NCBI GenBank assembly: GCA_902771735.1
Contig: CACXXO010000004.1
Coordinates: 62,001 to 126,000, forward strand
Direction of reading: 5' to 3'
Length of the DNA: 64,000 nt
DNA from: an uncultured Bacteroidota bacterium
GTDB lineage: Bacteria > Bacteroidota > Bacteroidia > Bacteroidales > P3
Position 1 is the first letter of the stretch, and each line of letters starts with the position of its first letter. Shown in pieces: positions 1 to 15,000 of this stretch. Under the pieces are notes generated by a model that was not told the origin of the DNA, ran no database searches, and saw only the letters and a program-made list of their open reading frames with translations. The translations under genes were made by a program, and so were the position numbers.

Positions 1-3000
1 ATCGGTTTCATAGCAGTCTCATTTGTCGTTTTTCATATTCGCTGCCGCCGCGGCAGACCAGGCGTTCGGCGCGCAACTTTTTCTTGTTGAGGAGGTAGTC
101 GTACACGGCCTTGGCCTCGGGCATAGTGGGGCATTCCACGGCCACATGGACGCGAGGATGGTCTATAAGCCACCGGGCCCAGGCGTCGAGCAGACGCTCG
201 TCGCGCTCCGAAAGGCGGCTGCCGCTGAGGAACTTCAGCTCGAGGGCCGAGGTGGAGTCGTTCAAGTCGAAGCGGCGGGTCTTGGAAGCCAATTCCCTGC
301 CCGTGACACAAACGATGGCAGGCAGACAACCTTCGGCAGCGAAGGTAACCGCCGTGGCCGCACGGTCGGAGAGCATGAAGACGGTGTCGCGCGCACTTCC
401 CTTGGCAGCCACCGTGGCACGGCAGCAGCGCATGGGCTCGGGGCGCGCGGCGGGATAGAGGTCAAAGACGATGACGTCGCGGCTGCGCGAACTCTTCACC
501 CTGCCGGGGAAGTAGGCCCGCATGCCGTCGGCGGTGACACCGAATGAGAGCTCGTCGTTCTCAGTATTGATGGGCAAGCCGAGGTTGGTGGGGCGTGCCT
601 CGCCACCTTCTGCAAGGTCGATGAAATAGACATCGTAGCCGCCAAAGCCCTGCCAGCCGTCGGAGACGAAATAGAGCGTGTGGCCGTCGGCATGGATGAA
701 GGGGAACTTCTCGTTACCCATAGTGTTGACGCGGGCGCCGAGGTTCTCCGGGCGGCTCCAATCGCCGTTCTTCAGGCGGTGGCAGCGCCAGAGGTCGGTA
801 CCTCCCACCCCGCCCTTGCGGTTGGAGGCGAAGTAGAGCCACTGCCCGTCGGCACTCACCGAAGGCTGCGACTCCCAGCTCTTCGCATCGTTGATACTGG
901 AATTCAACCGTTCCGTTTTCCACTTTCCAACCTCCGCTTTCCAAACGGCACAGTAGAGGTCGCTATTGGCATAGCCGCCGTTGTAGGTGATACGGGAAAA
1001 GAAGAGGCTCTTCCCGTCAGCCGTGAGGCTCACGCCGCCCTCAGGGTCGCCCTGGTTGAAGGGGGCGGGCAACTCGGTGCCGGCGCCGAAAACAGAATCT
1101 TTCCACTGGCTGACGAAGAGTTTCCACACCGTCTTGTCCGACGTGGGAGTGTAGAACGAGGAGCGGTCCTTGCGCGCCGGCACCTCGCGGAGAAAAAAGC
1201 ACTGCGAGCCGTCGTGGGTGATGAACGGCAGGTTCTCGTTGTGCTTCGAACTTACACCCGCCAGCGGCGCGGGGTCGAAGGGTGCCATGTTGAGCACCGC
1301 CTCGGCCAGGAAGCGCGACCAGTGGAGGTAGGCCGAAGCCTCCTCGTAGACGGCCGTCTGCATAGGGTCGTCGCAGTGGTTGGCCATGCGGAAATAGGTC
1401 TCCAGCTCGACGGTGGCCTCCTCATAGCGCTCGTCGGTGTAGAGTATCATGCCCATGTAGTAGTGTGCCAGGGCGTTGGGATAGTTGGGACAGAGATCGA
1501 TGCACTTGGTGAAATACTTGCGGATGGCGGTGGTATTGAAGCCGTTCCTCACCGCCGTCATGCCGAGCCAGAACTGGGGGTCGGCGGCCTTGGGGTTGCG
1601 CTGTGCCACGGTGCGGAGAGCCTTCGAGGCCTCGCGATAGTGTTTGAGGTCAAACTCCGACAAAGCCTGGCGGTAGGTCGCCTCGTCGGCCGATTTCACC
1701 TTCACGCCGCACTGGGCCTGGAGGAGATTGAAAACAGGAAAATGAAAATTGAAAATCAGGGCGACAACAACGAGGCGCCTCAATGCAGTGACTATTTTTT
1801 TTTCATTTTTCAATTTTCAAGTCTCAATTTCATAGTTTGCTGGGGTCAATCTCGAAGTGAGCGTCGGGACCATTGCAGGGGTTGGTGCATGCTATGGCGC
1901 AGTCGGCACAGGAGGTGAGTTCGCCATGGAGGCGTTTCTTCACCATGTCGCCCACGGCGTCGCGCAGCGTCTCGATGCCGATGCCGCGAATCACCTCGTC
2001 GCAGAAAGCATAGCTCAGCATCGTCACCGCCGTGCGCTCACTGATGCCACGCGTCTGGAGATAGAACTTGGCCTGCTCATCAAGCTGCCCGATAGTCGAG
2101 CCGTGCGAGCACTTCACATCGTCGTTGTAAATCTCGAGGAAAGGGCGCGTGTCGACATGGGCCTTGTCGGTCAGGAGAATATTGCGGTTGGTCATGTAGG
2201 CTTCGGTCTTCACGGCACCGTCCTGCACCAGCACATGGCCATTGAAGCGGGCTCGCGCCGAATCGTCGACGATGCCCTTGTAGAGCTCGCGGCTCTGGCA
2301 GTGGGGCTTGGCATGCTCCACGAAGATGTAGTTGTCGCACTCCTGCTCGCGGTCGACGAGGTAGAGTCCGTTGGCGGTGAGGTCGCAGCCCTCGCCCTGC
2401 ATGCGCACCACCACATTGTTCCTCACGTGGCCGCCACCGAGGGTGACGGTGCACATGTCAAGCGTGGCGTCGCGCCGCATGGTGACAGCCAGTTCGGTAA
2501 GATGGCTCTGGGGTGTGTTCACGCCCTGCAGGCGGTAAAGCATCAGGCGCCCACCCTCGGCAACCTCGATGTCGAGGTTCTCCCTGTCGGGCATCACCGT
2601 GTAGCCGGCCCCCTCGCGCAGCATGAACATCGGAGCGTCGTCGGGGTTGCAGAGCACCAGCCGCACTTCGGCACCGCGCTCCACCACCAGACGTTCAGCC
2701 GCCACCTCGCAGCGCCACTCGTCGCCCCATATCTTCGGCAATTGATCTTTGCGTATCATAAATTCTCAATTTTCAACCCTCAATTTCCTTCTTTATCCAG
2801 TCGTAGCCTTTTTTCTCCAGCTCGAGAGCCAGTTCCTTGGGACCTGTCTTCACGATGCGACCCTCGTAGAGCACATGCACATAGTCGGGCACGATAAAAT
2901 CGAGCAGGCGCTGGTAGTGGGTGATAACCACCGTGGCGTTGTCCTTAGAGCGCAGCTGGTTGACACCGCCGGCCACGATGCGCAGGGCGTCGATGTCGAG

Positions 3001-6000
3001 GCCGCTGTCGGTCTCGTCGAGGATACTCAGCGTGGGGTTGAGCATGGCCATCTGGAAAATCTCGTTCTTTTTCTTTTCGCCGCCGCTGAAGCCTTCGTTC
3101 ACCGACCGGTTGGCCAGGTTGGTGGTCATCTCCACCACCTTTTTCTTCTCCTCCATGAGCTTCAGGAACTCGCTGCCCGAGAGGGGGTCGAGACCATGGT
3201 ATTTGCGCTGCTCGTTGACAGCGGTGCGCATAAAGTTGGTGATGCTCACTCCGGGAATCTCCACCGGGTACTGGAATCCGAGGAAGAGCCCCTCGCAGGC
3301 GCGCTGGTCAACAGGCATCTCCAGGATATTCTTCCCCTTGAAGACCACCTCGCCGGCGGTGACCGTATACTTGGGGTTGCCGGCGATGACACCCGCCAGG
3401 GTGCTCTTGCCGTTGCCGTTGGGACCCATGATGGCATGCACCTCGCCAGGGTTAATCTCCAGGTCCACGCCCTTCAAAATCTCGCGTTCGCCGATGCTGG
3501 CGTGCAAATTACGTATCGAGAGTAGTGACATATTTTTTACAATTGTTTGATTACTATAATAATAAAAATCTGCTTGGGAATTCTCCCAAGCAGCAAATGT
3601 ACACAAAAAAATCGAATTACGCGCTAATTCGCCAGTAGTTTTTTTGTCACCACTCCCACGGGAGTCTGAATGTGGAGGATTTAGGCGCCGCAGGGCAGCC
3701 CTCCCCCGGCAGTATATCCGTCCTGCATAAACAGAATGCATTCTACCTATACAACCAACAAACACCCCGAAAAACCACAACGCACCAAAACACTAACATT
3801 TTCAACACTTTTCAGGTTTAAACAGTGTTTTCAATTTTTTATCTAAACATGAAAAAACGGGGCAAAAAACGAGAAAAACAAAAGACTGGAAATCAGTACC
3901 CTATAGAGACCAACTCTTTCCCAACTCCTACCCATCTCCTACCCAACACCCTACCAACTCCTACGATGGTAGGAGTTGGTAGGGTGTTGGTAGGGCTGAA
4001 AAAAGTTTTTCGGAGCAGGACAATAGTATCGAGGGTTCTGCGTTATACCTGTAAATTATGACGACGCCGATAGTGACACTGACCACCGACTGGGGCACCC
4101 AGGGCTTTTTCGCCGGAATGGCGAAGGGGGCGTTGATGTCGCTCATTCCCGAGGTGCAGGTGGTGGATGTGACCCACGGCGTGGAGCCTTTCAATGTGAA
4201 GGCTGCGACCTTCGTAGTGAAGCATGCCTGCACGGGTTTTCCTCCAGGGACAATACACATCATCGACGTGGCGTCGAACCACACGGAGGAGCACCCTTTC
4301 GTGGTGGTGAAGGCTCGCGGACAATACTATATCTGCTGCGACAACGGGTTGCCTGCGATGGCTTTCGGCAGCGAGATTGAGGAGACGGTGCGCATACCGG
4401 TGCAGGAGAACGGGGTGTATAACTTCGCGGCCTACACGCTGTTTGCGCGTGTGGCGGCCAAGATAGCGGCAGGAGCGAGCCTGTCCGAGATAGGGCCGCG
4501 CCACGAGGCGCTGCTGCAGCGCCCCTACGTGGGCTGGATGCCGCAAGGTGACGGCTACCGCATCTATATCCTCTTCATCGACAACTACGGCAACGCCTAT
4601 CTGGGCATGAGCTACAAGGAGTTTGTAGAGCTACGCCAAGGTCGCCAGTTCACGATGACAGTGCGCGACCAGGAGGTGACGGAGGTGATGGCTTCCTACT
4701 ATCAGCAGCATGCGCAAAGTGACCCGCGGCGCAAGCTGCGCCTGACAGTGTCGGCCACGGGGATGCTCGAGCTGGCCGTCAAGGAGAGTTCGTTCACCCA
4801 GCTCATGGGGCTGAAAGCCAACGACTCAGTGCTGCTCCGATTCAAGGGGCAGTAAGGACAACCACCTTTTTGAAGACAAGGAAGGAAAGAACAGCAATTC
4901 CCGAGAACAAAAAAAGGCCATTGGAGCGCGAACTCCAATGGCCTTTCTCTTTGTCTATACTGTGTTTATCGGGAGGTTACTTGTTAGGGGTCTTCCAGCT
5001 GAAGAACACCTGGAGGCCGGCCATCTGGTAGACCTGAAGGTGGCCCCAGCGGCCCATACCGCTAAAGTCGGTGTCCCACTTGAGGTTGAGGGCGAAGTTG
5101 GCGGCGATGTGGGAAGAGAAGCGATAGTCGAGTTTCACCTCGAAATCGAGGTCGGTCTCGAAGATGCGGCGCTGGATCCAGTTGAAGCTGGCGAGGTCGG
5201 CCCAAGACTCGTCGGAGGCGGCGAGCTTGTATTCGCAGTTCTCCATGGGAGTGCCGTCGGCCTCGAAAGCCTTGATTTCGTCCCAAGCCATGTGGCTACT
5301 CTTCTTGTAGTCGTAGAAGAGCTCGAGGCGGGCGTAGAGGTCGAGGCTGGGAAGGAGGTCTTTCTTGAGGTACTGGGCCTTGATGTAGCTACCGAGGGCG
5401 AAATAGGCGTGTTTGTAGGTGCGGTTGGGGTCGGTGGGGTCGAAGCCCTTTTCTTGAATGACACCGTAGGTATAGCCACTGTCGATGAGGTCGTTGTTGA
5501 AGACGAAGGTGGTCTTGCCTGTGAGGAAAGAGAGGGAGACCGACCACTCGGGTTTCTTGTACTCGAAAGCGAGAGCCGTGGTGAGGTAGGCCGGGGCGAA
5601 GAAGGAGGAAACCATCTTGCCCTCGTTGTCGCCGGCGCCGGAGTATTCGAAACCTTTGGCGAACTGGGTCTTGAGGTTGGCGGTGAAGCTGGCGCCCCAA
5701 TCCTTGTAGGCCTTCCATGAGAGGGCGGAGGTCAGGTCAATTTTGTCGAGGCTCTTGCGACGGCTTTCAAAGCGTCCGCCCTGGGCTGAGTTGTCGAGGT
5801 CCTGCCAAGCATGTCCGAAGCCGAGGTCGACAATGTTGTCCCACACATAACGTGTATGGGTGTACTTGTAGTTGCCGAAGAATGTGGCGTTTAGGTCAAG
5901 CTGCGAGGTACCGGAGGAGGACCAGTTGTTGAACATGGACTCGCTGAACTTGAGGGCCGGGGTGGAGGTCGTGGACCAAGAGCCGGCGGGCTGCTCATCC

Positions 6001-9000
6001 TGCGCTATGGCAGGGACGGTGGCGGCCAAACAGAGGGCCGCGAGGAAAGCGTAAAAACGTTTCATTGTGGAAAAAAATTAGTTAATACTTGATTGATTTC
6101 GCCAATGAGGAAACCGCGGGTGACGAGGAAGGCTGTAAGTTTCTGCCGCAGATGGTGCGAGGCGGCGCCCTGCGACTCGCCGGAGGGGTTGTCGAGAGGA
6201 GAATTGGATGTCAGTTCGCGGAGTTTCTTTTCGGCCACATCGGTGAGGACAGCGAAATAGGCTTCGTCACTGACGGCGGCCATGCCGCTGTCGACAGCGG
6301 CGCGGGGCAGATGCTTGAGGCGCAATTGGTAGAGTACTTTCTGCCGTCCCCAATGCTGATGGAGGATTTTGCTTTCGCAATAGGCACGTGCATAGCGCTC
6401 GTCGTCGAGATAGTGTTCGTCGTAGAGCCGTGCGACCACATCGTCAGACTCGGCGGGCGAAGCGCCCCAGGTGACGAGTTTCTGCCGCACGGCGTCCTCA
6501 CACTGTTCGGAGAGGGCGCAAAAGTTGCGTGCACGATCGAGAAGAGGTGTTGTTTTTGTCAATTTCATGGTGCAAAAGTACAACTTTTTTTTGAAACGGA
6601 GACAATGATTTTGCCATATCGTTTTTTTTTTGTAATTTTGCATTTGGTAAATTATATACAATTTTTATGGCAAAAGGGAGAATATTATTTGTAAATCAAG
6701 AGATTGCGCCTTTTTCACCGGAGAATGAGCAAAGTTTGTTCGGACGTTATTTGCCTGCCAAGACCCAGGAAATAGGACGCGAGATACGCGTCTTTATGCC
6801 GAAATTCTGTGAGGTCAATGACCGGAAGCACCAACTTCACGAGGTGATTCGGCTGTCGGGGATGAACCTGATAGTGAACAACTGCGACCACCAGCTGATT
6901 ATCAAGGTGGGGTCCATCCCGTCGGCGCGCATGCAAGTGTACTTCATCGACAACGAAGAGTATTTTATTAACAGCAAAGGGCTCACCGACGAGAAGAACC
7001 ACCTGTTTCCGGACACCGACGAGCGGTTGCTCTTCTTCGGCCGCGGCACCCTGGAGGCCGTGCGCAAGCTGGCATGGCAGCCCCATCTGATTCATTTCAC
7101 AGGATGGTTTGCCTCGATGATTCCGTTCTATCTGCGACGCATCAACAAGGAGAACGCCTTCTTCAGCGGTACGAAGATGGTCATCACCCTGACGGGCGAC
7201 CATTTCGAGGGCCCCATCGGCGGCGACTTGGAGCGCAAGATGAAGACCGACGGCGCCACGGCAAAGGACCTGCGCCTCTATGGGCAGACCGACTACATTG
7301 GCCTGATGAAGTCGGCCATCACCTACTCGCAGGGCGTGGTCATCGGATCGCCCAATGCCAACCCCGAGCTGGTGGCTTTCGCCAAGGAGAACAAGCGCAA
7401 TGTGCTGGACTACATCGAGGATCGCGACGAATTCTTCGCCCGCATCAACAAGTTCTACGACTCCATCGTTGGAACCAGCAAGTTTGAGAACTGAAAAAAA
7501 AAAGAGAACAAGCGATAATTGAAAAGGGAGACATGAGGAAGCTCAACATCATCTTTTTTATGGCGGCCGCCGTGTTGACGGGGGCACTTACAGCCTGCAC
7601 CGACAAGGAATCGTCGCTGGGCATTGGCCTGGTGGACACCACCATGCTCTACGAAGGTAAGACCGGCACCCTCTTTGCCGACAAAGCATGGACGGAATAC
7701 GAGGACTCGCTGCTCACAAGCAATTACTCCTTCGGTGTCATAGGTTTCTACTCCGACCCCACTTTCGGCAAAGTGAGTTCGACGCTATACACCCAGATAG
7801 GACTGTCGCCCAACACCAACGGCATCTCGTTTGACAGCTCGATGGTGATTGACTCGGTGGTGCTTACACTCACCAAGAGCCAATCCTTCCCCGACACGGG
7901 AAGGACCTACACCTTCCATTTCGAGGTGAAGCAGCTGGCCGAGGCCCTGCAGAACGACACGTCGTTCTATGCCAACAACAGTCTGCCGGTGGACGAAAGC
8001 ACTTTGTTTTTCGACGACGACATCACAGTAAGCAACGCCGACACGCTCATCCGCCTCACCCTCAATCCCTCCATCTACAGCGTGATCCATCGGGAAGCCA
8101 CGTCGGAGGAGTTTCTCAACCAGACAAAAGGCCTGCGCATCAGAACGACGGCAGCAGGTGACGAAGGACTTGTAAGCATCGACTTCTCGTCGGCACAGAC
8201 CTGCCTGCGCACTTACTACCACTATATCAATCCCAATAGCGACACAACATTTGGCTACTATACGTTCCTGATGGGGGCCGGCACTTCGCATTTTACTCAT
8301 TTCGAGCACGACTACAGCGGCACGCTCTTCGCCAGCGGCAACGCTGTCCCCGGAGCCTACCGCCTCTATCTGGAGCCCATGGGAGGGCAACGGGTGCGCA
8401 TGAGTTTCGATCGCGACCTAAAGGCATTCCACGCCGCCCATCCTTATGCGGTGATTCACCACGCCGAGTTAATTATGCCGTTGTCGGTGGAGTCCCCCAC
8501 CCTTCATCCAGACCAGGTACTCATCCTGGGGAAAGATGCCGACGGGTTAGACATCTACATTGATGACCTCATAGACCTTTATACCCTTAGCGGATACGAC
8601 GGCAACTACCACGAGGACGGCAACTACTACCGTATGCGTGTGACACAACATCTGCAGGGATTGCTGCGCCAAGGCAACGACAATGGGCTCCTGCTCCTGC
8701 TCAACTCGCGCCGTCATGCACCGCAACGCGCTATCTTCAACGGCATCAACATGGCCAACGCTCCAAAAATCATCTTTGTCTATTCAGAATAACAATCATA
8801 ACAACTGTCAACCCATGAGAAAAATCCTTGCCATAGCATTCATCGTCATCGCCGGCGTGCAACTGCCGGTCACAGCGCAGACTTCCTATCAGAAAAAATA
8901 CACCAACAGCAACCAACTGATGGTGCAAGGCACTCTGAACGACGAGAACCATCGCACCGGGAGTTGGACGTGGTGGTACTCCAACGGACGCATCTCGCAG

Positions 9001-12000
9001 GAAGGAACCTATGCCAACGGAGTCAAAACGGGGATATGGACCATCTACTATGAAGATGGCAGCCGCATGGCCGAAGAATGCTACGGCACAGGCACCTCGC
9101 GTTCGTGGCATCGTAACGGAGACCTTAAGAGCGAAGTGGCCGTGGAGAACGGGAAGAAGGTAGGCCTGTACCGCTCGTGGCACGCCAACGGACAGAAAGA
9201 GGAGGAAGTGACCTATGTGAACGGCAGCCGCGAAGGGAAGACCACTCAGTGGCACTCCAACGGTGCCCTCCGCTTCAGCGGCCAGTACAAGAACGACGAG
9301 TTGCAGGGCGATGCCGTGTGGTATTTCCCCAACGGGAATGTAGACATGAAAGGCAAACTGGTCGACGGTGTACAGGACGGCGAATGGCAGTTCTTCTGGC
9401 GCAGCAACGGCAAGTTGGGAATCGAAGGTACCTATGCCAAAGGCAAAGAGATTGGCCAGTGGACATACTACTATGAGACTGGCGAGCGCTGGCGCACGGG
9501 CAACTACCGCAACGGCAAACGCGAAGGTCTATGGACCACTTTCTATGAGAACGGCGCAAAACTGCACGAAGGGAGATACGAAGAGGGTCTGGAGGAAGGC
9601 AAATGGACAGCCTGGTACGAAAACGGCAAAGTGGACTACTACGGCGAGTTCTCGGACGGAAAAATGACCGGTGAATGGAAAGGCCTCTATGACGACGGCT
9701 CCACACGCTATATTCTCCACTATGACGACGACGAGAAAGACGGTGAAGAAGTGCGCTACTACCCCAACGGGAAAGTGGAACTCCGACAGAACTACAAAGA
9801 CGGAGTCCTCGACGGGAAATACGAGCGCTATGACGAAAGCGGCGCCCCTGTGGAGAAAGGTCAGTTCGTTGACGGAGAGAAAGACGGCCGCTGGACATGG
9901 TACCAGAACGGCCGTGAGGTTTACAAAGCCAAGTTCAAGAACGGTGCCGAAGTGAAGTAAAGATCGCCGAAGTGAAACTCTTACTTGCCTCCAAATCGCC
10001 CCGGCGCCGACAGTTGCTCGGCGAGTTGGGCTATCCTATTGAATTCATCAACCTCGATGTCGATGAGCATGTGCCTGCCGGCACACCAGCCGCCGGCACC
10101 GCCGAATTGCTGGCACGCCGCAAAGCCGAAGCCTGTCCTCAAGAGGTGATTAGCGCCGATGCCATTCTCGTGACAGCCGACACGGTGGTGGTTTTGGGGG
10201 AAAAGGTGTTGGGGAAACCCGCCGACCGCGACGAAGCCTTTGCCATGCTCCATGCGCTGGCAGGCCAAAAACATCAGGTTTACACCGGTGTTTGCCTTCG
10301 CACCTCTCAAAGAACCATATCCTTCACAGAAAAGACCGACGTTTTTTTCCGTTCCCTCTCTGACGAAGAGCTGGTCTATTATGTCGACAACTATCGTCCT
10401 TTCGACAAGGCCGGAGCCTATGGCATACAAGAATGGATTGGTATGATAGGTATCAGCCACATTTACGGCTGCTACTACAACGTCATGGGCTTGCCCGTGG
10501 CTCGTGTATACGAGGCTATCCGCCAAATAGCTCCCGAGTGTACCTTAAAAAGCAAGATGTAACTGCGCATTACCATCGAGCAACAGTTCTCCCCTGTCAA
10601 TCATCTCACGCAGGGTGTCGCCAACATCGACATAACCTTCATCGGTAAGCAATTGCACCAACTGTCGCGCTCCCATGGGACTTTTCTGCAGTATTTTTTC
10701 AATAGCCGACTCCTTATCGCCAAGATGCGACTTGCTTTTCAGACACACATCGCACATGCCGCAGTCGGTCGTCGATTGCTCTCCAAAATAAGCCACCAGT
10801 TGTCGACTACGGCATCGGCTGTCATCCGACACATAGTCGACAATGGATTTCATACGTTGCTGCGCGGCAGACTTGAGTTGGGCATAATTCTGCTCAGAAA
10901 GGTAGATAAGGCGTTCGTCAACACGTTCAGTTAGGAAATATAGCTGTGGGCCATGGCTACTTGGCCGATAGTGTATGATATGCATCTCATGGAGCTGTTG
11001 AAGCATATTGACCACCTCGGCAGGCGAAGAATAGCACTTGGACGCAATTTTTCTCTCATCTATAGACACCGCACACTCCATCAACCCAGGATATGTGCGG
11101 ATGACCACTTGCAACATGTCGCCCAACCGCTGATGATTTATTTGAAAACGATAAAGTTCATTGCGCGTCACAGGAATATAGACGGTCGAATAGGCATCTT
11201 CCTGCTCGGGGATGGAGATTAGGCCCTCGCGCTCCAATATGCGACAGGCGCCATAGAATTCGCGCGCAGTGAAATTATAGTTGAAACAGATTTTTTCAAT
11301 ATCAAAGTCGAATTGGCTGTCGGCACCGCCACCCACAGGCACACGATAGTAATTGCACAACGCCCGATAGACATTTCTTACCTGTTTCAGTTCCGGATAA
11401 TCGATAGCAAAGTCACGACTCAGCCGTTCGATGTCAGAAGAATCGCAGATGAGCACAGCATAGGCTCGCTGTCCGTCACGGCCGGCACGTCCAGCCTCTT
11501 GAAAATAGGCCTCGAGAGAATCGGGAATATCCATATGGACCACAAATCGTACATCGGCTTTATCAATACCCATGCCAAAAGCATTGGTGGCCACCATCAC
11601 CTGACAACGCCCATTCATCCAAGCCGACTGTCGCTGGTCACGTTCGGTGGCGTCGAGTCCAGCATGGTAGAATGTGGACGAGACACCTGATGCCTCAAGG
11701 AAACGAGCCAAGGTCTGTGTGGCCCTACGATTGCGTACATAAACGATGCCGGAACCCTCTACTCGCCGGACAATACGCAGCAGACGCTGGCTCTTGTCGC
11801 TGTCGTGCAGCACCATGTAGGCCAAGTTGGGTCTGATGAAACTCGACTGGAAACGGCGGCAGTCCTTCATCTGCAGGTGTAGACAGATGTCGTCGGCCAC
11901 CACGGGTGTGGCAGTGGCCGTGAGGGCTATCAGCGGTGCCTCGGGATGATAGATTCGGATGTCGGCAATTTGGAGATAGGGCGGACGAAAGTCGTAACCC

Positions 12001-15000
12001 CACTGGGAGATGCAGTGAGCCTCATCGACGGCAATGAGTCCCACCTTCATCTTCCTGAAATGTTCGATAAATTTCTGCTGTCGCAGACGCTCGGGCGAGA
12101 CATAGAGGAACTTCAGCCCACCGTTTATGGCGCTCAGCAGCACCCCGGTGCTCTCTTCGCCCGACATGCCGGACACAACACATGCCGCCTTCAAGTGGCG
12201 GTCATTGAGATGCTGTACCTGATCTTTCATCAGCGCTATCAAGGGCGACACCACCAAGCAAATACCCTCTCTCATCAGTGCCGGCAACTGGTAGCAGAGC
12301 GACTTGCCCCCACCAGTAGGAAGCAGGGCCAGCGTATCGTGGCCCTGCATGACGGATTCGATAATCTCTTCCTGTAGTGGTCGGAAAGAGTCGTAACCCC
12401 AGTATTTCTTCAGTAACTTCTTCGGTGCATCCATCAGCGAATCAAAGTGACGCTGCCCTGTATAGTGCTCAATGTTGTAGTACCGGGTTTGCGGAAACGG
12501 CAAGTGTAGACATATGCGCCCTGCGGGCAGGGTTCGCCGTTCTTGGTGCCGTCCCACTCGAAGTGCACATCGTCCGACTCATATACCAACTCTCCACGAC
12601 GGTTGTAGATATAGATATGGAAGAACTGGTATTCGTTGATGCTGTGGAGCGAGAACTTGTCGTTGCCGTCGCTCGAGCCAGGGGTAAAGGCGGTGGGATA
12701 CCAGGCGGTGAAAATATTCACCGGAATCTGGAACGGATATACCGTGGGGCAGTCCAGCACATTATAGCTGGTCAGCGTGACGGGCACGGAGTCGAAACCT
12801 ATGCAGTTCTCAAATACATGGCTCACTTCGCGGCCCGTGGCCGAGGAACCGTCCTGGAACTGCCACAACGAACTGACGCCATAGGTTGACTGGTCGCGCA
12901 ATACCACTGTAGGCTGGTCGGTATCGATGAACCCTGGGGTGAGACTCACCTTGGGCACCGGCAGGGGAACGATGGTAACAGTCTTCTTAAGGGGTGTGGC
13001 GTCGCAGTTGTTGGTACCATGACCCACCATGGTATAGACAGTAGTCACCTGAGGGGAGACATTGATGTGGTCGTTTCCTTCCTGTCCTGCCAACGAGGGA
13101 TCCTCGGGAGAGGCGCTCCAAGTGAAGTGGTCGGCATCGCTGCCCGACAGCGTAGCTACATCCCCGGGGCAAATACGGCCATCCTCAGGCAGCATGGCTA
13201 TTTTCGGACGCACCACATAGGCGTGGAGGCTATCCCATGCCACGCAGCCTTGCGGGCTCGTCACCCTCACATAATAGGTGGCGCGGTCGGCATAGGGGAC
13301 CACTTGCAGGGTGGGACCTTCTGGCAGATTGCCTGTAATGCTGTTGGGCGACAACGACCATTGGTATGTACATCCATCGACACCCAAAGCGCGTACCGTT
13401 GCGTTGGTTGTGCTGCCTTCACACACCACCGTGTCGCCTAACACCTCCAATTCGGGATGCAGGAACACCGAGATGGTGTCTCTCACCACGGTATTGCACC
13501 ACGTGGTGTCGTAAAGGTTCATGTTGTTGACAGAATATTGAGCGTTGAACACACGAAGTCTAATCGGCTCCACGCCATGGGTGAACGAGCGTGTCACCTG
13601 ACGGTCGTCATTGCCATGCATTGTCACCACATCGGTCAGCGACGTATCGTCGTCGGGAGCATTGGCAGCGCGGAACGACCACTCGCGCCAGAAATTCTCG
13701 CCTGTCGTGGTGTCTCGGAGCGTCGCCGGAGCGGCGTCGCAAAGCACACGGGTCTCGGGGTCAATCAACATTCCGCCCACACGCGGATTCTCTCGCGGAA
13801 GGATAGGATAGATACCGTCGGAGTAGCATGCGGGGTCGGTGGTGAACGAGCGAACCAGAACACCCTTCAAGCCAGTATCCTCGAACTGCAACGAAGCACT
13901 GTCGCCAACGGAAGTGGCCAAAGGCGTACCTTCGCAGTAGGGGTTGTCGTAGAACGCCCACTGCGTCATGCCCGGCTGCACAAGCGACGGGTCTCCTGGC
14001 ACATAGCTGTGGTTCCACAGTTTGGCGCGGCCGTCGCACGTAAACAGCGAGTCAACCTCCATGGAGGGTTTCTTGTTCTGCACATTGACATACAAGTAGG
14101 AGTCGAAAGGCTTGGCAGGGTCGAGTGCCGAAGTCATCTTGCAGCGGAAAGTCTGCCAGTTGCCCATCGAGTCGCATAATTCATCCAAGCCAAAATTGTT
14201 TCTGCGGCGTGTCACACGGAAGTCGTTGGCTTGCACATTATATTGGTGCGAGGTACTCTGGTCGGGAGTCAGCTGACGCCAAGTGAAGTGGGCATTCTCC
14301 TGGCCAGGGTTGACCGAAGTCCAAGGTTCGGCAACACCCCATTCCGAGGCATACCACACATAGTTCTGCATACTGCGCGAGGCGGTGAGCGTCGTCACGT
14401 CGGTCGACAGTCCCGGAGGGCAACCCGACGACTGAATACTCATCGGGCGACATTCGCCGCAAATATATGCATAGGCAAAATGCTGGCTATAGCAGCAGTC
14501 GCTAATCATAACCTCCACTCGAAGATTCTCATCGACGAAGTTGGACAGGTTCAAAGCCACCTTCGACCACTCTTTCCAATAAACGTCGTCGTAGCTATAT
14601 GGGCTCGAATGCCAACCGTTCTGACCGATGGTCACAGTACCGCCCGTCATCGTTGACGGCGTGGAAGGGACAAAATAAGCCAGTGTGTCGCTAATCTGTA
14701 CCCATTGGTTGGCGGCGTTCTGGCGCATCACACGGATGATGAACGTCGGATCGCACGATGTTCCGTGGCCGGGAGCCTCGATAACACAGGCATAATAGAT
14801 ATAGAACATGGCGTTCTGCGGCGTGACGTGCAAGTTGTAGTACAAAGCTGTCGAGTGGGTACCACCACAGGCGTCTCCGATGCGGATGCTCTTCGTCAGC
14901 GTGGTGTTCACCATACCCGAGTCATAGGTATTGAACTGGGCCGACGGCACATAGGGGAGCAGGTTCTGTGTGTTGGCGTCGGTTCCCGAGCTCATGATGG